From NCBI GenBank assembly GCA_034401795.1, contig CM067372.1, positions 32,542,571-32,606,570 on the forward strand: 64,000 nt of DNA, written 5' to 3'. The position numbers and the translations under genes were made by a program. The notes beneath the pieces are model-generated. The model searched no databases, was not told the origin of the DNA, and was given only the letters and a program-made list of their open reading frames with translations. Of this stretch, positions 13,614 to 26,605 are shown piece by piece (position 1 is the first letter of the stretch; each line of letters begins with the position of its first letter). The stretch comes from Chaetoderma sp. LZ-2023a. Taxonomy: Eukaryota; Mollusca; Caudofoveata; Chaetodermatida; Chaetodermatidae.

Positions 13614-13650
<37 letters not shown>
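13017..13650. repeat. (CTA)n trinucleotide tract, ~630 bp
   Basis: Almost pure CTA/TAC with CTG/CAC interruptions. A CTGGCAC interruption recurs with TGGCA at 13,066, 13,192, 13,321 and 13,585, spaced 126, 129 and 264 bp, so larger blocks have been duplicated. Long tyrosine, valine and serine open frames here are artefacts. Confidence 0.97.
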
Positions 13651-14080
13651 GGTATGAATGTAAATATGTTCCCCACATACTTTCTATAAAATCTGGGTGC
13701 AATAAATTGAATTGAATTGCATTGACAAGTTTCCTTAAAGGCTATATCCCGAAATGCTCATTAACTATGCACTCAGTGTGGTTGGTTACGTTTGCGATAT
13801 ATTACTACTCATTTTTCAATTTGCTTGAGTGATTGCAATACGGATTGTTATTGTTGCATTCTAAATATGAGATGATGAATAATTATTTCATATTAAGCTA
13901 CATCGCTAGACCTGGCGTCTGATTTCATAAAAACTGTTAATTTAAATAAGTATTTAAAATTTGGAACACATAAATTTATTTATTTATTGATATTTCTTAA
14001 ATTATTTAGTTATTTGTTTATTTATTTTCAATGTTTTAAATTGTATACTGACTGATAATTATATAGAGTAATTTAATTAA
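13651..14080. other. AT-rich stretch
   Basis: Very AT-rich with TTTATTTATTTATT runs; nothing else seen. Confidence 0.6.
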
Positions 14081-14400
14081 AAGTACATATTCACAGCGAA
14101 ATGCTTGAAAATAAAATTGTTTAAATTGTATGCTTTTAAAGGCCTCAATGTAATTGAGCGAAATAAATCTTAACATATGATGATTTAACTCTGTACAATT
14201 TATTATATTTTTAGTTGTGAATTTGAATTAGGGACTCGTGTCTCTAATTCAATTTGGCAACGTAAAAAATTATATTAATTTATGCGTAATGAAATCTTCA
14301 TATGTTAAGATTTATATCGTTTCCTTACATCTAGGCGTCTAAAAGTATACAATTTAGCAATTTCATTTACAAACATTCTGGCGTGAATATGTACCTTTAA
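14081..14400. mobile_element. Palindromic MITE (family D), first of two in tandem
   Basis: Ends AAGTACATATTCAC and GTGAATATGTACCTT; inner inverted blocks CTTAACATATGATGATTT / AATCTTCATATGTTAAG and AAATTGTATGCTTTT / AAAAGTATACAATTT. The arms are about 100-130 bp around an AT-rich loop. No coding capacity. Confidence 0.7.
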
Positions 14401-14418
14401 ATTAAATTAGTCAGTTTA

Positions 14419-14766
14419 TTAAAGGTACATATTCACACCAAAATGCCTGAAAATAAAATTGTTAAAATTGTATACTTTTAGATGCTTAAATTATGTGCCT
14501 CGATGGAATGAAACGAAATAGATCTTAACATATGATGATTTCAATCCGTCTAAATAAATTTCGTATTTTTAGTTATGAAATTGAAATAGAGCCACGGTCC
14601 CCTAATTCAAGTTAACAGCTTAAAAATTTATATTAATTTATACGTAATGAAATCATCATATGTTAAGATTTATTTCGTTTCTTTATATCTAGGCACACAA
14701 TTTAAGCCTCTAAAAGTATACTATTTGAACAATTTATTTTCAGGTATTTTGGTATTCAGCCTTTAA
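14419..14766. mobile_element. Palindromic MITE (family D), second of two in tandem
   Basis: Starts AAAGGTACATATTCACACC about 20 bp after the first copy and has the same internal blocks (CTTAACATATGATGATTTC / ATCATCATATGTTAAGAT). The right terminus is worn (GGTATTCAGCCTTTAATT). Same orientation is hard to define because each copy is nearly self-complementary. Confidence 0.68.
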
Positions 14767-15151
14767 TTAAATTTAATTTTAAATATACAATTTCAAAATT
14801 TACATTTATTTAAAACAAAATATGTTAAACCAACCCATGTCTATATTATGTGGTCTATGGTTGAAAAAACCTATGTTTACAAATTCATCCTATAAGCACA
14901 GCCTTATCACAAGTTATTTGACTTAATATGCCTACATTCTCGTGCTTATTTCATATTCACGTCCAAGCGTATTCTCCAGTTCATCAAGATAATGGCATAA
15001 TGTCATTTATAGGTAATCATTTCATTTATCTGATCCATTAAATTTATCACATCTCATCGTATTCTTATTGGCAATTTAACACCTAACATGATCGTGTCTC
15101 GCTTGCTATTGACATTCGCTTTGCATCACTTTATCTACACGAATCCTACAT

Positions 15152-15160
15152 TATATAAAG
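15152..15160 (+). promoter_or_regulatory. TATA-box-like motif
   Basis: TATATAAAG in locally GC-richer sequence about 90 bp before the TA tract. No gene follows, so low weight. Confidence 0.15.
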
Positions 15161-15242
15161 GTAGCGTCACTCTTCATTACAGTACCGACCACTCCTCTCA
15201 AGGCTCTAGATCATCCTTAACATCGTTTGATATTAGCGCATC

Positions 15243-15449
<207 letters not shown>

Positions 15450-15569
15450 TGTTAGATGACCTGGCCAAACACCTCGTATAGCTTCTCCTGCCTTAGGCTA
15501 GATCACATCATCCTTCGCGTCAAAATCGTATATTCCTTCACCTGATACCATAATGCCAATTCATTCACC

Positions 15570-15900
15570 TTTCCAGAGTATCCATCTATCATCTGACGTA
15601 ACATGATGTCATAATCAGCTAAGCGGCGTGTAGGATGGCGTCATAATCATTACGTCATAAATAATTTTATTTGACCCGTCTTTATCTATTAATAGTCCGA
15701 CACGTTGTACGAATTGTATTTTTCTAGTATTTAATACACATGCTATTGCATATTTTGGAACTAATTTGACAGGACGCTGTTGCTGCCATAGGTAGCAACA
15801 GCGCCCAGTCAGGTTAGTTCCAAAATAGTCAATAGCTTACCGGTATTGTTTTCTGGAAATTGCTAGTCAGGGAGTTCAGAGATCGATCGAGTCTCATTCA
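15570..15900 (+). mobile_element. Family A repeat
   Basis: TTTCCAGAGTATCCATC start, CACGTTGTACGAATTGTA, hairpin GACGCTGTTGCTGCC / GGTAGCAACAGCGCCC, then GCTTACCGGTATTGTTTTCT (donor-like motif on the minus strand) and GATCGATCGAG. The CRE sites are eroded; the GC-box end is missing. Confidence 0.78.
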
Positions 15901-16314
15901 TCCATATTGTACATATCTTTTACTAAACATTGACAAACTTATTTCAATGATTTCCTGCTGAAGTGTATAATTCTGTAATATTCCAGTGATCAGTTGAATC
16001 TAGTAGGCTCAATGAAAACAATACTTCTAAAAATTGTTGCTTTATCAGATTTAACAGAATTATCAGAATGAGACCAACCATGTTTCTAAACATACGATGT
16101 AAACTGGGATTTTAGTTAACAGACCAATTAAAATATTTTCAATACAGCAATGTTTTTCAAGATTCTTGTTACTTATTGTGTACGAATCTCTACCATTAAC
16201 TGAACAATCACTACAACATAGTTGAAGCAATTAATACAGGCGTAAGGCTCGCAAATAATAGAAATGTGTTATGTGTTAATCAATGTCTGCAATAATGATG
16301 GAGAGGACATCTCC

Positions 16315-16600
16315 AGCTATCTCACACCCCACCACAACCCGACCCATCCACTCCTATTTCCAGCTAGGCTTCGCCCACGCTGTACCTGTCTTAGGATCGA
16401 GCGAACCCTGAATTCAAAGAATCCCAAAATCAAGGTAACTATATAGGTAAACTGGTGAATATTTTGAAACTAATTTGACTGGGTGCTGTCGCTGACAATG
16501 AATAGGAGCTGTCGCTGACTATGTCATCAGCGGGTTCCTATCAAATAAGTGTTAAATTATTCAACAGGTCACCTGAATAGTTACCTTGAAATTAAGGGAC
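16315..16600 (-). mobile_element. Family A repeat, expanded hairpin loop
   Basis: CCAGCTAGGCTTCGCCCACG, then ATATAGGTAAACTGGTGAAT, hairpin start GACTGGGTGCTGTCGCTGAC and a longer, partly duplicated loop (GAGCTGTCGCTGAC repeats). The far half is degenerate. Confidence 0.68.
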
Positions 16601-17879
16601 TTAAGGCTTTGAGGGTTAACGTTTGTTAAGCTTTCCCACATAAATATGCTTCCGCAGGTCCTGATTAAATCCATTTATATGTGAAGGGCGACACAGATTA
16701 TGAAGGGTAAACTCTACCAGGTTGGATTCTGTTATCGCTATTACCAGGCTCACGCGGTTATCACAACTCTCTACCTTGTATCACCAACAATGTGACAATT
16801 AATTATGCATATATATGGACGTATACACTTACATTTTATTCTACTACAATAAGATGTGTCCAAGGAACATGTTAATATGTGTTCCTCTCTGTATCTTCTT
16901 ACCTTGTCAATCCCTTGTCTTGGTCGAGTAAGCTACGAAATATCTTCTACCTTCCAGCAGTATGCGATACGTTGATAAATCTTTCTTCCTCTCTCACTCC
17001 TTATCAAATTTGAAGATGACTTTTTGATTTTAGAATAAAACACAGTAACAGACAGAGACAGGGGAATCTATTAGATAAAGTCAACGCTGAATTTCTTAAC
17101 ACTTTTGCCCGTCAGAAAGTTTGTCTTCTTGATTGTCACTTCGTGTTATCTTAGTTAGGACATATTTGATTGGCCTATCAGCACGGATCTCTCCACTAAT
17201 GTTTGAATAGGGTGATGGACAGCTCGCTTCATGCGCGCTTTCTGATTGGTCGATACAGATTATGTTCTGGATATTCTAGCCGTATTTTTCTTCGCATTGT
17301 GGGCTTGGATCATAACGCGTAGCCTGCTTAATAAATATTAACCCAGCTTGTCAGTCAACAAGCTAAACTACTCGAGCCAGTCAGTTAAAGCGGATATTTC
17401 AAAGTTCGACTTTAAATTAAAATATTTGTCCGAAATTTGACGACATTTACTTTTTCAATCGACGGCAAGAGTTGACTGAGTGGTCGATGCCTTGATCAGC
17501 GATATTAATACATAGCGACGACGATAACGATGACGATGACAAGACCGTGTAGGGGACCACTAAAACATCAAATACTAAATCGTTCCTCCCTGCTGTTATA
17601 GCTACAGTTATATTTCTAACTGTTTGTTGGACGCTCTGTCGCGCATCACATGGTATCGTCATTGTCCGTTGTCAGATCTCATTGATCTGTGAGCAAGATG
17701 CTCAGAACCGATTGCATCTTGAATCCTGCTGCAATTACAGACTTAACAAGTAATCCGATCAAGAGATTAGTCGCCAATAAGCGCATGCAAGGATGACAGA
17801 AGATGTGCGGAGGGGGCACAGATTATACTGGGTTTTGGGAGTGTAGGGCGGGGGTTGGGGTGGGTGGGGAGGGTGGGGT
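16601..17879. other. No gene recognised
   Basis: Contains the promoter-like cluster at 17,169-17,345 and a short GACGATGACGATGAC simple stretch near 17,520. No coding exon found on either strand. Confidence 0.5.
17169..17345 (+). promoter_or_regulatory. Promoter-like cluster: two CCAAT boxes and an AT-rich box
   Basis: GATTGGC at 17,168 and GATTGGT at 17,244 are inverted CCAAT boxes; TAATAAATATTA lies at 17,329. Spacing suits a core promoter on the plus strand, but no gene can be recognised downstream. Could be chance. Confidence 0.2.
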
Positions 17880-17983
17880 GGGGTGGTGGTGGTGGTAGTG
17901 GTGGTGGTGGTGGTGGTGGTGGTGGTGGTGTTGGTGGTGGTGGTGGTGGTGGTGGTGGTGGTGGTGTTGGTGGTGGTGGTGGT

Positions 17984-18063
<80 letters not shown>
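17880..18063. repeat. (GGT)n followed by (GT)n
   Basis: About 105 bp of GGT with GTT interruptions, then about 75 bp of pure GT, flanked on both sides by G-rich sequence. Open frames in all phases are artefacts. Confidence 0.95.
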
Positions 18064-19223
18064 GGGGGTGGGGTGGGGTGGGAGGGGTACACTGATACTC
18101 CACACTAGAAATGGCTTATGTCAATCGCACGCTGGATCGCATCCATAGTTTCAAGTGTATTTTTGGAGATAAGCTTCTCCTCAATTGGCTTACACACGAC
18201 TGTAAATGATGGCTTTCAAACGAGTGCGTCCCGTCTGCGGGGTACGAGAGCAGGATCTCGCAAATCACAGACCAGTGAATATATTGCTTTCGATTTCTCG
18301 AAAATCTGTACCAATAATTAAGCAGATTTGTTCACTAAATTGCTACACGCGCCAGTTTGCATAGACTAAAGCACGATTTTTATTTTCAACACCAATCTAT
18401 GCTTCATAGAACGTTGTCATGATGGCATCAGTATGACATAGTCATATCCATGGCGTTTCCGCATGCCAGCGTGGTAGACCAATGGTAATTACTAAATCTA
18501 ACATAATCACAGATTGATATTTAAACACACTTACATGCCTAGTTTTATGTGCAAACACGCATGTGCACACGTAGCCACCATCGAAGCTGACCATATTAAT
18601 GTGTATGGACATAAAGAGATAACATAGCATAACTTTGGATAAGATCGTAGTAGTATACCGAAAGACAACTGTAGATGGTGTGTGTCGTCTCCTCTGCACA
18701 TTGATATATGATGCATGCATATCAGTTGAGTAAATAGTTTACCAGAAGCCAAAAGGTCACCAACGTTGGTCATTGCTTAAAATCAGGTGCGTGTGCTTTT
18801 CTGTGATTGAAACGCGCTGAAAACGGAATAATTAAATGTGAACAGCTTCAAGAATGAATGATCAGTGGTTTGTCAGTCACAACAAGACTGATTTGTCGGA
18901 TTTGAAGCAACGGCTAACACTTTTAGTCTGGTGACCGTACTATTCAACTGATTTGTATTCCATATATCGCATGGCACGAGCTACATATTTCGTGGTCCGT
19001 TACGTTTGTATTGAACGCTTTGTCCATTTTGTTACCACTGTCCATTAATATGGTCGATTTCGCTGCCGGTGATGTGCATAAATTAACCTATTCCGAGACG
19101 CCCTCAGTTTATTTCCGTAATACCCTGTGAGTTATAAAAAATTGTGTAGTATCCATAATGACACATATCTACTTTGATATAGCGAAGATTACTGAGAATA
19201 TATCTTTATTCTGCAAAGAATGG
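18064..19223. other. No feature recognised
   Basis: Open frames at 18.1, 18.4 and 18.5 kb overlap on both strands and show no family signature. Confidence 0.5.
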
Positions 19224-19436
19224 TTAAAACCAATACGATTTGGAGATACTTGTACATTGAGATCGAAGCCTTTGTTGATCTTTAAATTTTTTCGTGAGCC
19301 TTAAAGACATCAATCGCATGAAGCCAGAATTTGATACTGCTATCCAAGCTATCAATAGTGATTGGGAATCTGGCCAATGCTCTCCTGACAGTAGTATCCT
19401 TAACAGGCAATCTGTGAACAACCAAAGTTTTTAAAA
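19224..19436 (-). pseudogene. LINE C-terminal relic
   Basis: Minus strand reads LPVKDTTVRRALARFPITID then SSIKFWLHAIDVFKAHEK. This resembles the CR1-like LINE segment '..AVRGELGRFPL.I.....I.KFW....'. It is a short isolated piece, so only moderately supported. Confidence 0.42.
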
Positions 19437-19534
19437 AGATTTTTCTGTGATTCTTTCAGTTGCAAAACCTTACGTAGCACTATATCACCATTATGTTTAA
19501 GACAGATCAATGGGCCTTTCATAATCAACTATGT

Positions 19535-19832
19535 ATCGTGAAGGATGCCGTCATAATCATGACGTCATGAATGACTCTATTTAGTCCGTCTTAAACCATT
19601 AATAGTCCGACACGTTGTACGAATTGTATGTCTTTGCTATTTAGCAAACATGCTGTTGAGTATTTTTAAACGCAGTAAAATTAGTTGCAAAATATTCAAC
19701 AGCTTACCGGGATAGTTTTCTGGAAATTGATAGTAAGTAGTCTAGGAATCAACCGATCCCAACACGAGCGTGGTGAGGGTGGAGCTTAGCCAAAGATGGG
19801 CGGGGAATTGCTAAAACCGGAAAGGTCCATTG
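19535..19832 (+). mobile_element. Family A repeat with shortened hairpin
   Basis: ATCATGACGTCATGAATGAC, GTCCGACACGTTGTACGAAT, one intact hairpin arm (TTGCAAAATATTCAACAGCT), then GAGGGTGGAGCTTAG, GGGCGGGGA and GGAAAGGTCC. Most of the other arm is deleted. Confidence 0.75.
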
Positions 19833-19915
19833 TCAATCAGTAATATGCTAAATAACACTGCCATTCCATCGCCTTATTAAATGGATACATACTCAGAGGA
19901 AGGCGTAGGAAACTT

Positions 19916-20113
19916 TCAATTGTGCCTCATCTCACTACCTCTCACAACCCAGGAGGAAGATGAACACCAAGTCGTTGGAGCCATCCCGTACATGGCACCC
20001 ATCATGGACTCACTCGTGTTCATCATACCAATTATGGACTCGCACCCACCACAGATGATGGCACACGGCATTGGGTAGTAATTTCCAACGTGATAGGCAT
20101 TCCCGGACGCCAT
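19916..20113 (-). CDS. Possible small ORF or first exon, unrecognised
   Basis: ATGG start in a good context (TTACATGG) with an in-frame TGA nine bases upstream. The product begins MASGNAYHVGNYYPMPCAII and is rich in Met, Gly and Ser (MMGAMYGMAP). A GAG|GTAGTGAG donor-like site occurs near its end, so it could be a first exon. No family recognised; chance ORF is equally likely. Confidence 0.15.
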   Translation of the reverse strand: MASGNAYHVGNYYPMPCAIICGGCESIIGMMNTSESMMGAMYGMAPTTWCSSSSWVVRGSEMRHN

Positions 20114-20458
20114 GTAATATCATTTCTAATTCATATAATAGTATGAATACGTCAAAATTGCGATACAAACTTTCTGATTGTCGCAGATTAGTTAAGTAAA
20201 GAATAACGAACCGTTATATCTAACTATGTGATCTCAGTACCGCCCAGATAATCAGCATTGACATACGGTTAAATCAAGTATAAATAATAATATTTGATTC
20301 AAAGAAATGATACCACCATTATAGGATCTTTCAACAATAAATGCTGTTTATGATTGATCGTCTACTAACACGAATGCCTTATATGTATGATGACTGTATT
20401 CTGCGCCTGTGGTAGTAGAAACATCCTACAGCTGCAATCAGTCCTTCTTCGCCTTTGC

Positions 20459-22614
20459 CTACTGTGTCTTGACCTCAGCCAAAATCCTTAGCTTTCTCAG
20501 GTCCATTCTTGACTCGAGTGTACCGAGTCCTGCTTTCTTGATGTCACCTCGTAGCACGCTTAGCAGATTTATACAATGAGGTCCTCTCCTGGCTTTGAAT
20601 TTGCTGGCTCCGAGTAGGCTGAATTTCAAGGCTCTCTGTGATGGTGCCTCTTCTGGCATCCTTAGCACATGGCCAAACATGGACCATCTTTACTGGGCGA
20701 CTTTTACAGACAGCGGGGACGTATTACTCATCTTGCATAGTGCATCGTTAGAAATTATACTGTCTGGCTATCGGTGTCCCGTGATGGTGCCTAGGTGTTT
20801 GTGGTGGCAGGCCTCGAGTTTGTCTAGAGCTGCCTTTGGAGCTTCCCAGCTGTTACAGTTATACAGCATCAAGGATACGCAGGTTGCGTTATATAAACGT
20901 AGCCCTTTTATCAAGGGCATCTTCGATCTACGAATCCATAGCTTCCCGAAGGACTGGAAAGCCAAGTTCACCATGACGCAGCGTGCATCAATGTCAGCAG
21001 TACTGCAAAGCAGCGAGCCCGGGATTTTGCTTTTCCTCCATGGTCCGCCGCCACGAAGTGGATCATTATTTTCTTTGGTTTCATACTTTGCAGATATGTT
21101 TATGTGGGTAAACTCTGTTTTGGATTCATTCATAGAGAGATTCTCAATTGTGAGTTTGCGTGCAGCTATTGGGAAAAGTTGGTTAAGGGATATCTTTTCC
21201 TCGTCTATGAAGCCCACATCGTCGGCATATTCCATCTCTAGCGGCATACCCAGTATTGACACTGGGGTTTTTGGTCTTGTGCAGCTTTCCCGCACGGGTT
21301 TCAACACAGCTGCAGGGTAACATGTGAAAAGCACCAGAGATAGAGCGTCTTGTGTGGAGCGTATTGATGTCTCAAACTCTACAGACTTCATTGACTTGAC
21401 TCATACGCTCAGCTCAGTAGTCTCACTAGTAGCAGCTCATATGCATTGCAACTGGCCTGGTGTAGTACATCTATGATCTTTGAGCGTTTAATTGTGTCGA
21501 ATGCTTGTAACATGTCAATGCCCATTTTGTGGAAATCTCAGTGTTTGGACATGACTAACGACACAAGCATGCGTTGAGCCCATACAATGTCTGCGCATCT
21601 GCGTCCACGTTTGAAGCCACTTTGGCATGATCCGGTGAAGTCATCGATTTTGTCTCGGATGCGGCATAGAGTAACATTGGATAGGATTCCGTATGCTGAT
21701 GAGGAGCACAGTTGGTGTGCCAGGTGGCTTCTTGGGCTTGGGTAGTGCGATAAGGATGCCTTGACTTACATCGATGACGGGACGGTGGTGCATACAAGCT
21801 GAATTGATTGGGTGCGTGATCAGTTTTGAGATAATGTCACTTGCATATTTGAATAGTCCATTGCTCATGCCATCAGGTCAAATGCATGTTAATTTTCAGG
21901 GCTTTAAATGCCTTCTCAACTTCTGCTGTTTTAATTGGTGTTTGTAATGGCCTGGGGTCTCCTGAGAACGGATGCAAGGGTTCATCATCGTGGTCAGCGA
22001 ACTGTTCCTTGGACCATTCTCGAATCGCCTCGTCTTTTCCCTTGCCAGTCACGATAAAGTGTCCTTCAGAGTTATGTACAGTGAGTGGTGATGTGTAGTC
22101 AGAAACTCTCAGGGCTCGGCTGCCCGAAACATTTTGTGACAGTTATCCGTAGCAGTGATTTAATCTGCTAGGGAGTCTGCTTGTTGAGTAGCAAAATCTT
22201 TTAAGCGTTCGCTAATCTGGCGCAGAATGTTATTGCGCTCCCGGCGTAGTTTGGTGCGGTCTTCATTTTGGCCACTTTAATAGATACGCAGCCGTAACGC
22301 TTTCTGCTCTGCTGATACAAAGTTTCGTTATTTTTAAGAACACCTATGGTGCTGGTAGCTGATAATTCCATAGATTTCAGTATTTTGGTTAGGGCTTCGT
22401 TTGAATTGGAGCTGACGTTGATGTTACCTATCTGCTCCCCGGTGACGTTTTTGTATGACATTTGAGTCAGTTTCGCTGATGACATTGGGTAGGTTGTATG
22501 TGACTCTACCCTAGGCCTTATATGTTTACAGTTAATCCTGGCGTGATCCTGTTCTACAAATCGTTCCACCGAGCCAAATCTCTGACTGGTAACGTACGGT
22601 GAGGATAGCGTCAT
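20459..22614 (-). pseudogene. Degenerate LINE reverse transcriptase ORF (second lineage)
   Basis: Minus-strand pieces, in order. ILRQISERLKDF-type linker (near 22,200), SNGLFKYASDIISKLITHPI, VIDVSQGILIALPKPKKPPG, then a degraded zone. Next come ALSLVLFTCYPAAVLKPVRE, motif C as EYADDVGFIDEEK, and KLTIENLSMNESKTEFTHI. Then PGSLLCSTADIDARCVMVNL, CVSLMLYNCNSWEAPKAALD and KLEACHHKHL. The C-terminal part reads MFGHVLRMPEEAPSQRALKF, SLLGASKFKARRGPHCINLL. The order fits a LINE family common in invertebrates and cnidarians, different from the other LINEs here. Frames change several times. The plus-strand open frame at 20,595-21,320 is its shadow. Confidence 0.85.
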
Positions 22615-22715
22615 CAGAGGCGTCGGGAAAGCGGTGTGTGCATAATAGGTGTGTACTTTTAATACTCAGAATATAGGTAATCGCATCTCGAAGAAACTAT
22701 TGTTTCAAACTTTTT

Positions 22716-22716
22716 C

Positions 22717-22747
<31 letters not shown>
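22716..22747. repeat. (GT)n microsatellite
   Basis: About 30 bp of GT ending in GGGTGTG. Confidence 0.9.
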
Positions 22748-23124
22748 TGAGGACACATCCCGGACCACTTCCATGGAGACATTTCCGGGAGTAAATTTTA
22801 TACCAACATGTAGTTAATGATGTGGATATTATTTTAATGACAAAATATTGACACAGCGCATAGACACGTTTGCGAACATGAATTTTGTCCACAGCCTCAT
22901 TAATATTATGTCGAATCCTAATTAGAAAAAATTCAAACCTCTGTTCCTTTAGCTGATGTACTCCGTTTTGCCGATTGCAATCCACAATCTTTCTTATAAA
23001 TTTGATTTAATCACCTCTCTGGCTGTCTTAATGCAATGGCTTATTGTCAGTGTATTTTGTAAAGCAAAACCAGGTTTGCAAAGATATTCATCACTGCACA
23101 TGAGGGATATTGCAATCACCTCCA

Positions 23125-23480
<356 letters not shown>

Positions 23481-26400
23481 GCTATTTTCTTCAACCCCGT
23501 TTGGTTGAGTTTAACTTTTCATTTACATTTATATTGGTCTGTGCCCCTGGTGGATTGGGGTGCAGGTGGTGGGATTAAAGGGTTAAACTTGATGAAAGTG
23601 TGAATATTCGCGAGGCACGCTATCAACTCTGCGTTCTATTCCCATACAAATATGAACTTGTGAAAAAGTAGGTGGATCTGCCATGCTGGCATATAGATTT
23701 TCTAAAATCAGGAAAATATATTTTGTGAGAAACTGCTCAAAACTGGATAATTATGCCGGCAACTGTATGTCAATATTAATGTCCAGAAATGCAAGAGATG
23801 GCTTCTGAAAGGATCATATTATTTAGAAAAGTATGTGCGGGTTGGGGACATTCTGAATACCCCACCTGCCTTCATATTGGTATGAAAGTGTTCAAAGCTG
23901 AGGGGAGAGCAACGCCAATCAATATCGAGGGGTGGGTGGTGGCGGTGGGGGTGTCTCTTCAACTTGGAAAATTCTGAAATCTAGATGTTCTGAGATGTCA
24001 ACTCTTGCATTTTGTGATGTGTGGGTAAACATGGAATTTCAGGATTAGGTAGTCAGAATATGTATGAGGGGCAGACACATATCTTTGCCCCTCCTTTCCC
24101 CCAGATCCAAATGTGGGTGGGGTGCGGGTGTGCAATTGTCCTCATGTGCCTCGGCTTTTTACGCCTATGGCTTGGCCCCATTATTTGTTAACCATATATC
24201 AGTTTCCTTTTTGACAAGACAACTATTCCAGCCGTGCTAGTGCCTACATGGGCTCCCACAAATTTTGGTCTTGCACGACGCCCTTGAGCGTCATAGTACG
24301 TGTCCAATGTGAAACAGCTAGAGCAGTATTATGTATTGCAGATTACTATCGTCATTTGTGAGTTTCAATGTGTGCAGCTTCTCTTGTCGCGGGAGTGGTG
24401 CTGACTATGCTGGATCTATTCCCAGACTTTCTAGCTGAATACGTGTTAACATCTTCTAGCGACCCGTAGTTGCTTTATCAGTTTTACGATGGCTATAATG
24501 GAAGTAATGATTTGCAACCGACATCGACATCGGTAAGCAATTATTGGTAGAAACGTCTGAGTACAAAGTCGCCATGCAATCAGTAACATAGCTTACATGG
24601 CAATAAATCCCTCTACAATTTCAATGCTTCTTGACAGTATAAAACATATAAAGCTGTGCCTAGTTTACTGGAAATTGTTCAATTTCTAGTGCAAGTAATC
24701 ATACAGGTTGGATGACGTTCTTAAGTCTATTTTATCCATACAGACTTTCAGTACGCTTTTCATGTCTCAAATATTAGTTTCATTTTAGCATTAACTCTAC
24801 ACTTCAGAAAGGTGGTCGATGATAATGTCAAAATGGTGCTCTTGTCTGGGAGAACAAAGCTAGAGAACCGTTGGGTTTTTTAAAACAGTAGCGTATCCGC
24901 CCATCTTATTCGCAACAGTCTGGTAAAACATTAATTCTTCTTGTGCTGAAAGAACTAAAGCGTCTATTGATGTTTGATACTGTTCTATTTAAATCGGAAA
25001 CAATGTGTAAAACAAGGCTTTATGAACACTCTACTTAACTGAAGATTTCAGGAAAGGTCGCTCGATCTGAAGATGCATCGTTGGGCGTCGTTCGTGCCTG
25101 CACGTTGTCGGGCTTAAGTCGCGGGCACGTTGACAGGAGCTAACTGAGCTAATCGCATTGTCTGTCTCTCACAAGCATCTTACACATGCTGATCAATCGC
25201 GATGGGATTGTAGAGAATCACGCCAACCTTTGTACAAACATTGGAAACACCCAGTAATTAGTCTTACTCATTAGCGGAAATTAAGCGCGAGAAATGCCAG
25301 CTTTTGTTTTAAATGGTCGATAAATCCCGGAAAATTTCTTACAACATGTCGTTATTACTGTTAGCTTAAGATCAAACCCATGTATCCCTTATAACGACAG
25401 AGCCAAATAGTACATTCTTTGTAATTTATCAAACGGATGAGCGTTGTTTGATTTAACCACGGTGTTTCTAGAAGCACTTGCTGTACCAAACATCAACGTT
25501 TGTCACCAGTTTTCATGCTAAATGATGTTACTTAAATGGCCGCTGATAATTTACTAGAATGATGGTTAGTGTCAGCTCGCGTCCTATATGCGCGATAATT
25601 CACGGCTTTCACAAGCTCTAAGTTCTCTGAGACAGTCTCGCAAAAGGTGGCCCATGTCAGATTACATAAGCCAGAAGACGGTGTCCAAAAGCACATTCGT
25701 TACAATAATGCAATTAGACAATGACAAAATCTGATTTTATTACACAAAACGCATTGGCGTTAGTCGCATTTTCGTGGGTAGAAGGATAACGTGGAAAGGT
25801 TCTGTCAGTGAAAGGAATGAAAGCTATAATGCGATTGGTTGTGACATAAGACAATCTTGTCACGTGATAACTTCCACCGACCTGTGTCATATTTTAGTTT
25901 AAAAGCTAGCTTATAAGCACCGTGTATGAGCGGATTATGGCACATAAGTCCACACAAAAATCAATTTACCGACCAGTCTGCCGATAGCGACCAGCTGATA
26001 GTGGGGGCCCGGGGGCCGGGTAACTGTGGTTTCTTGTTGGTGATAAAACACCACCCATCTTAAAGAAGCTGCACGATCTCTCGTGCCCACAAAGCACATT
26101 TCATGTTTCAACTGACCTTCTTTAAGTGATCATCTGTTTTTGTAACTAACTATTTTGTTGTTTCTTGGTTGGTCGCTATCGGCAGGTCTTGATGTACTCG
26201 TAATAATAATCCTAGCAGAGAAAATCGCGTTTCTTTTCTTCCTTGGCTTTGTCGGACCGCGAGAAAGACAAGCTCATTCATTTTAGCACACCGGCTACTA
26301 AGCGTGATAACGGTCATATCTAACGGGATTCTCGCGAGAATAACGAGAATAACGCAGTGTTATCGCGCTGTAGGGCTTCTTATTTCATCATCAATCAGAA

Positions 26401-26605
26401 GTGCTTCTCTTTGATATATGTCACTTTGTCGAAAGATGACAGCGCGAAAGATTTTTGGGTATTTTGATGGAATTTTCTCGCTCTTTATTAATCCGTAAAT
26501 ATATATGTCCGCGCAGTGCAGCGCAGTGCACCGCATTACCGCCACTCCGCACTAATGATGTGTGGAAATAGTAGGACGGATAAAGTTGTCTTCCCAACTA
26601 TAGAG
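23481..26605. other. No gene recognised
   Basis: About 3.1 kb of unique-looking DNA. From 26,239 it is also the outer end of the left arm. CpG-rich patch with the TCTCGCGAGA element at 26.3-26.5 kb; GGGGGCCCGGGGGCC at 26,004. No exon found. Confidence 0.5.
26330..26339. promoter_or_regulatory. TCTCGCGAGA palindrome, left arm
   Basis: Perfect match to the TCTCGCGAGA element of CpG-island promoters (bound by BANP in vertebrates), within ATTCTCGCGAGAAT. Nearby sequence is CpG-rich (ATCGCGCTG, GCGCGAAAG). No gene recognised beside it. Confidence 0.35.

Noticed and set aside
12883-13702. Very long open frames (over 230 codons) made of Tyr, Val or Ser
   Set aside because: Translations of the CTA tract in different frames and strands; no unique sequence beyond short flanks.
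18064-18120. G-rich flank of the GT tract as a gene-related CpG island
   Set aside because: It is GGGGT simple sequence with few CpGs.
20595-21320. 241-codon plus-strand open frame
   Set aside because: Shadow of the degenerate LINE on the minus strand, where RT motifs (YADD) are recognisable.
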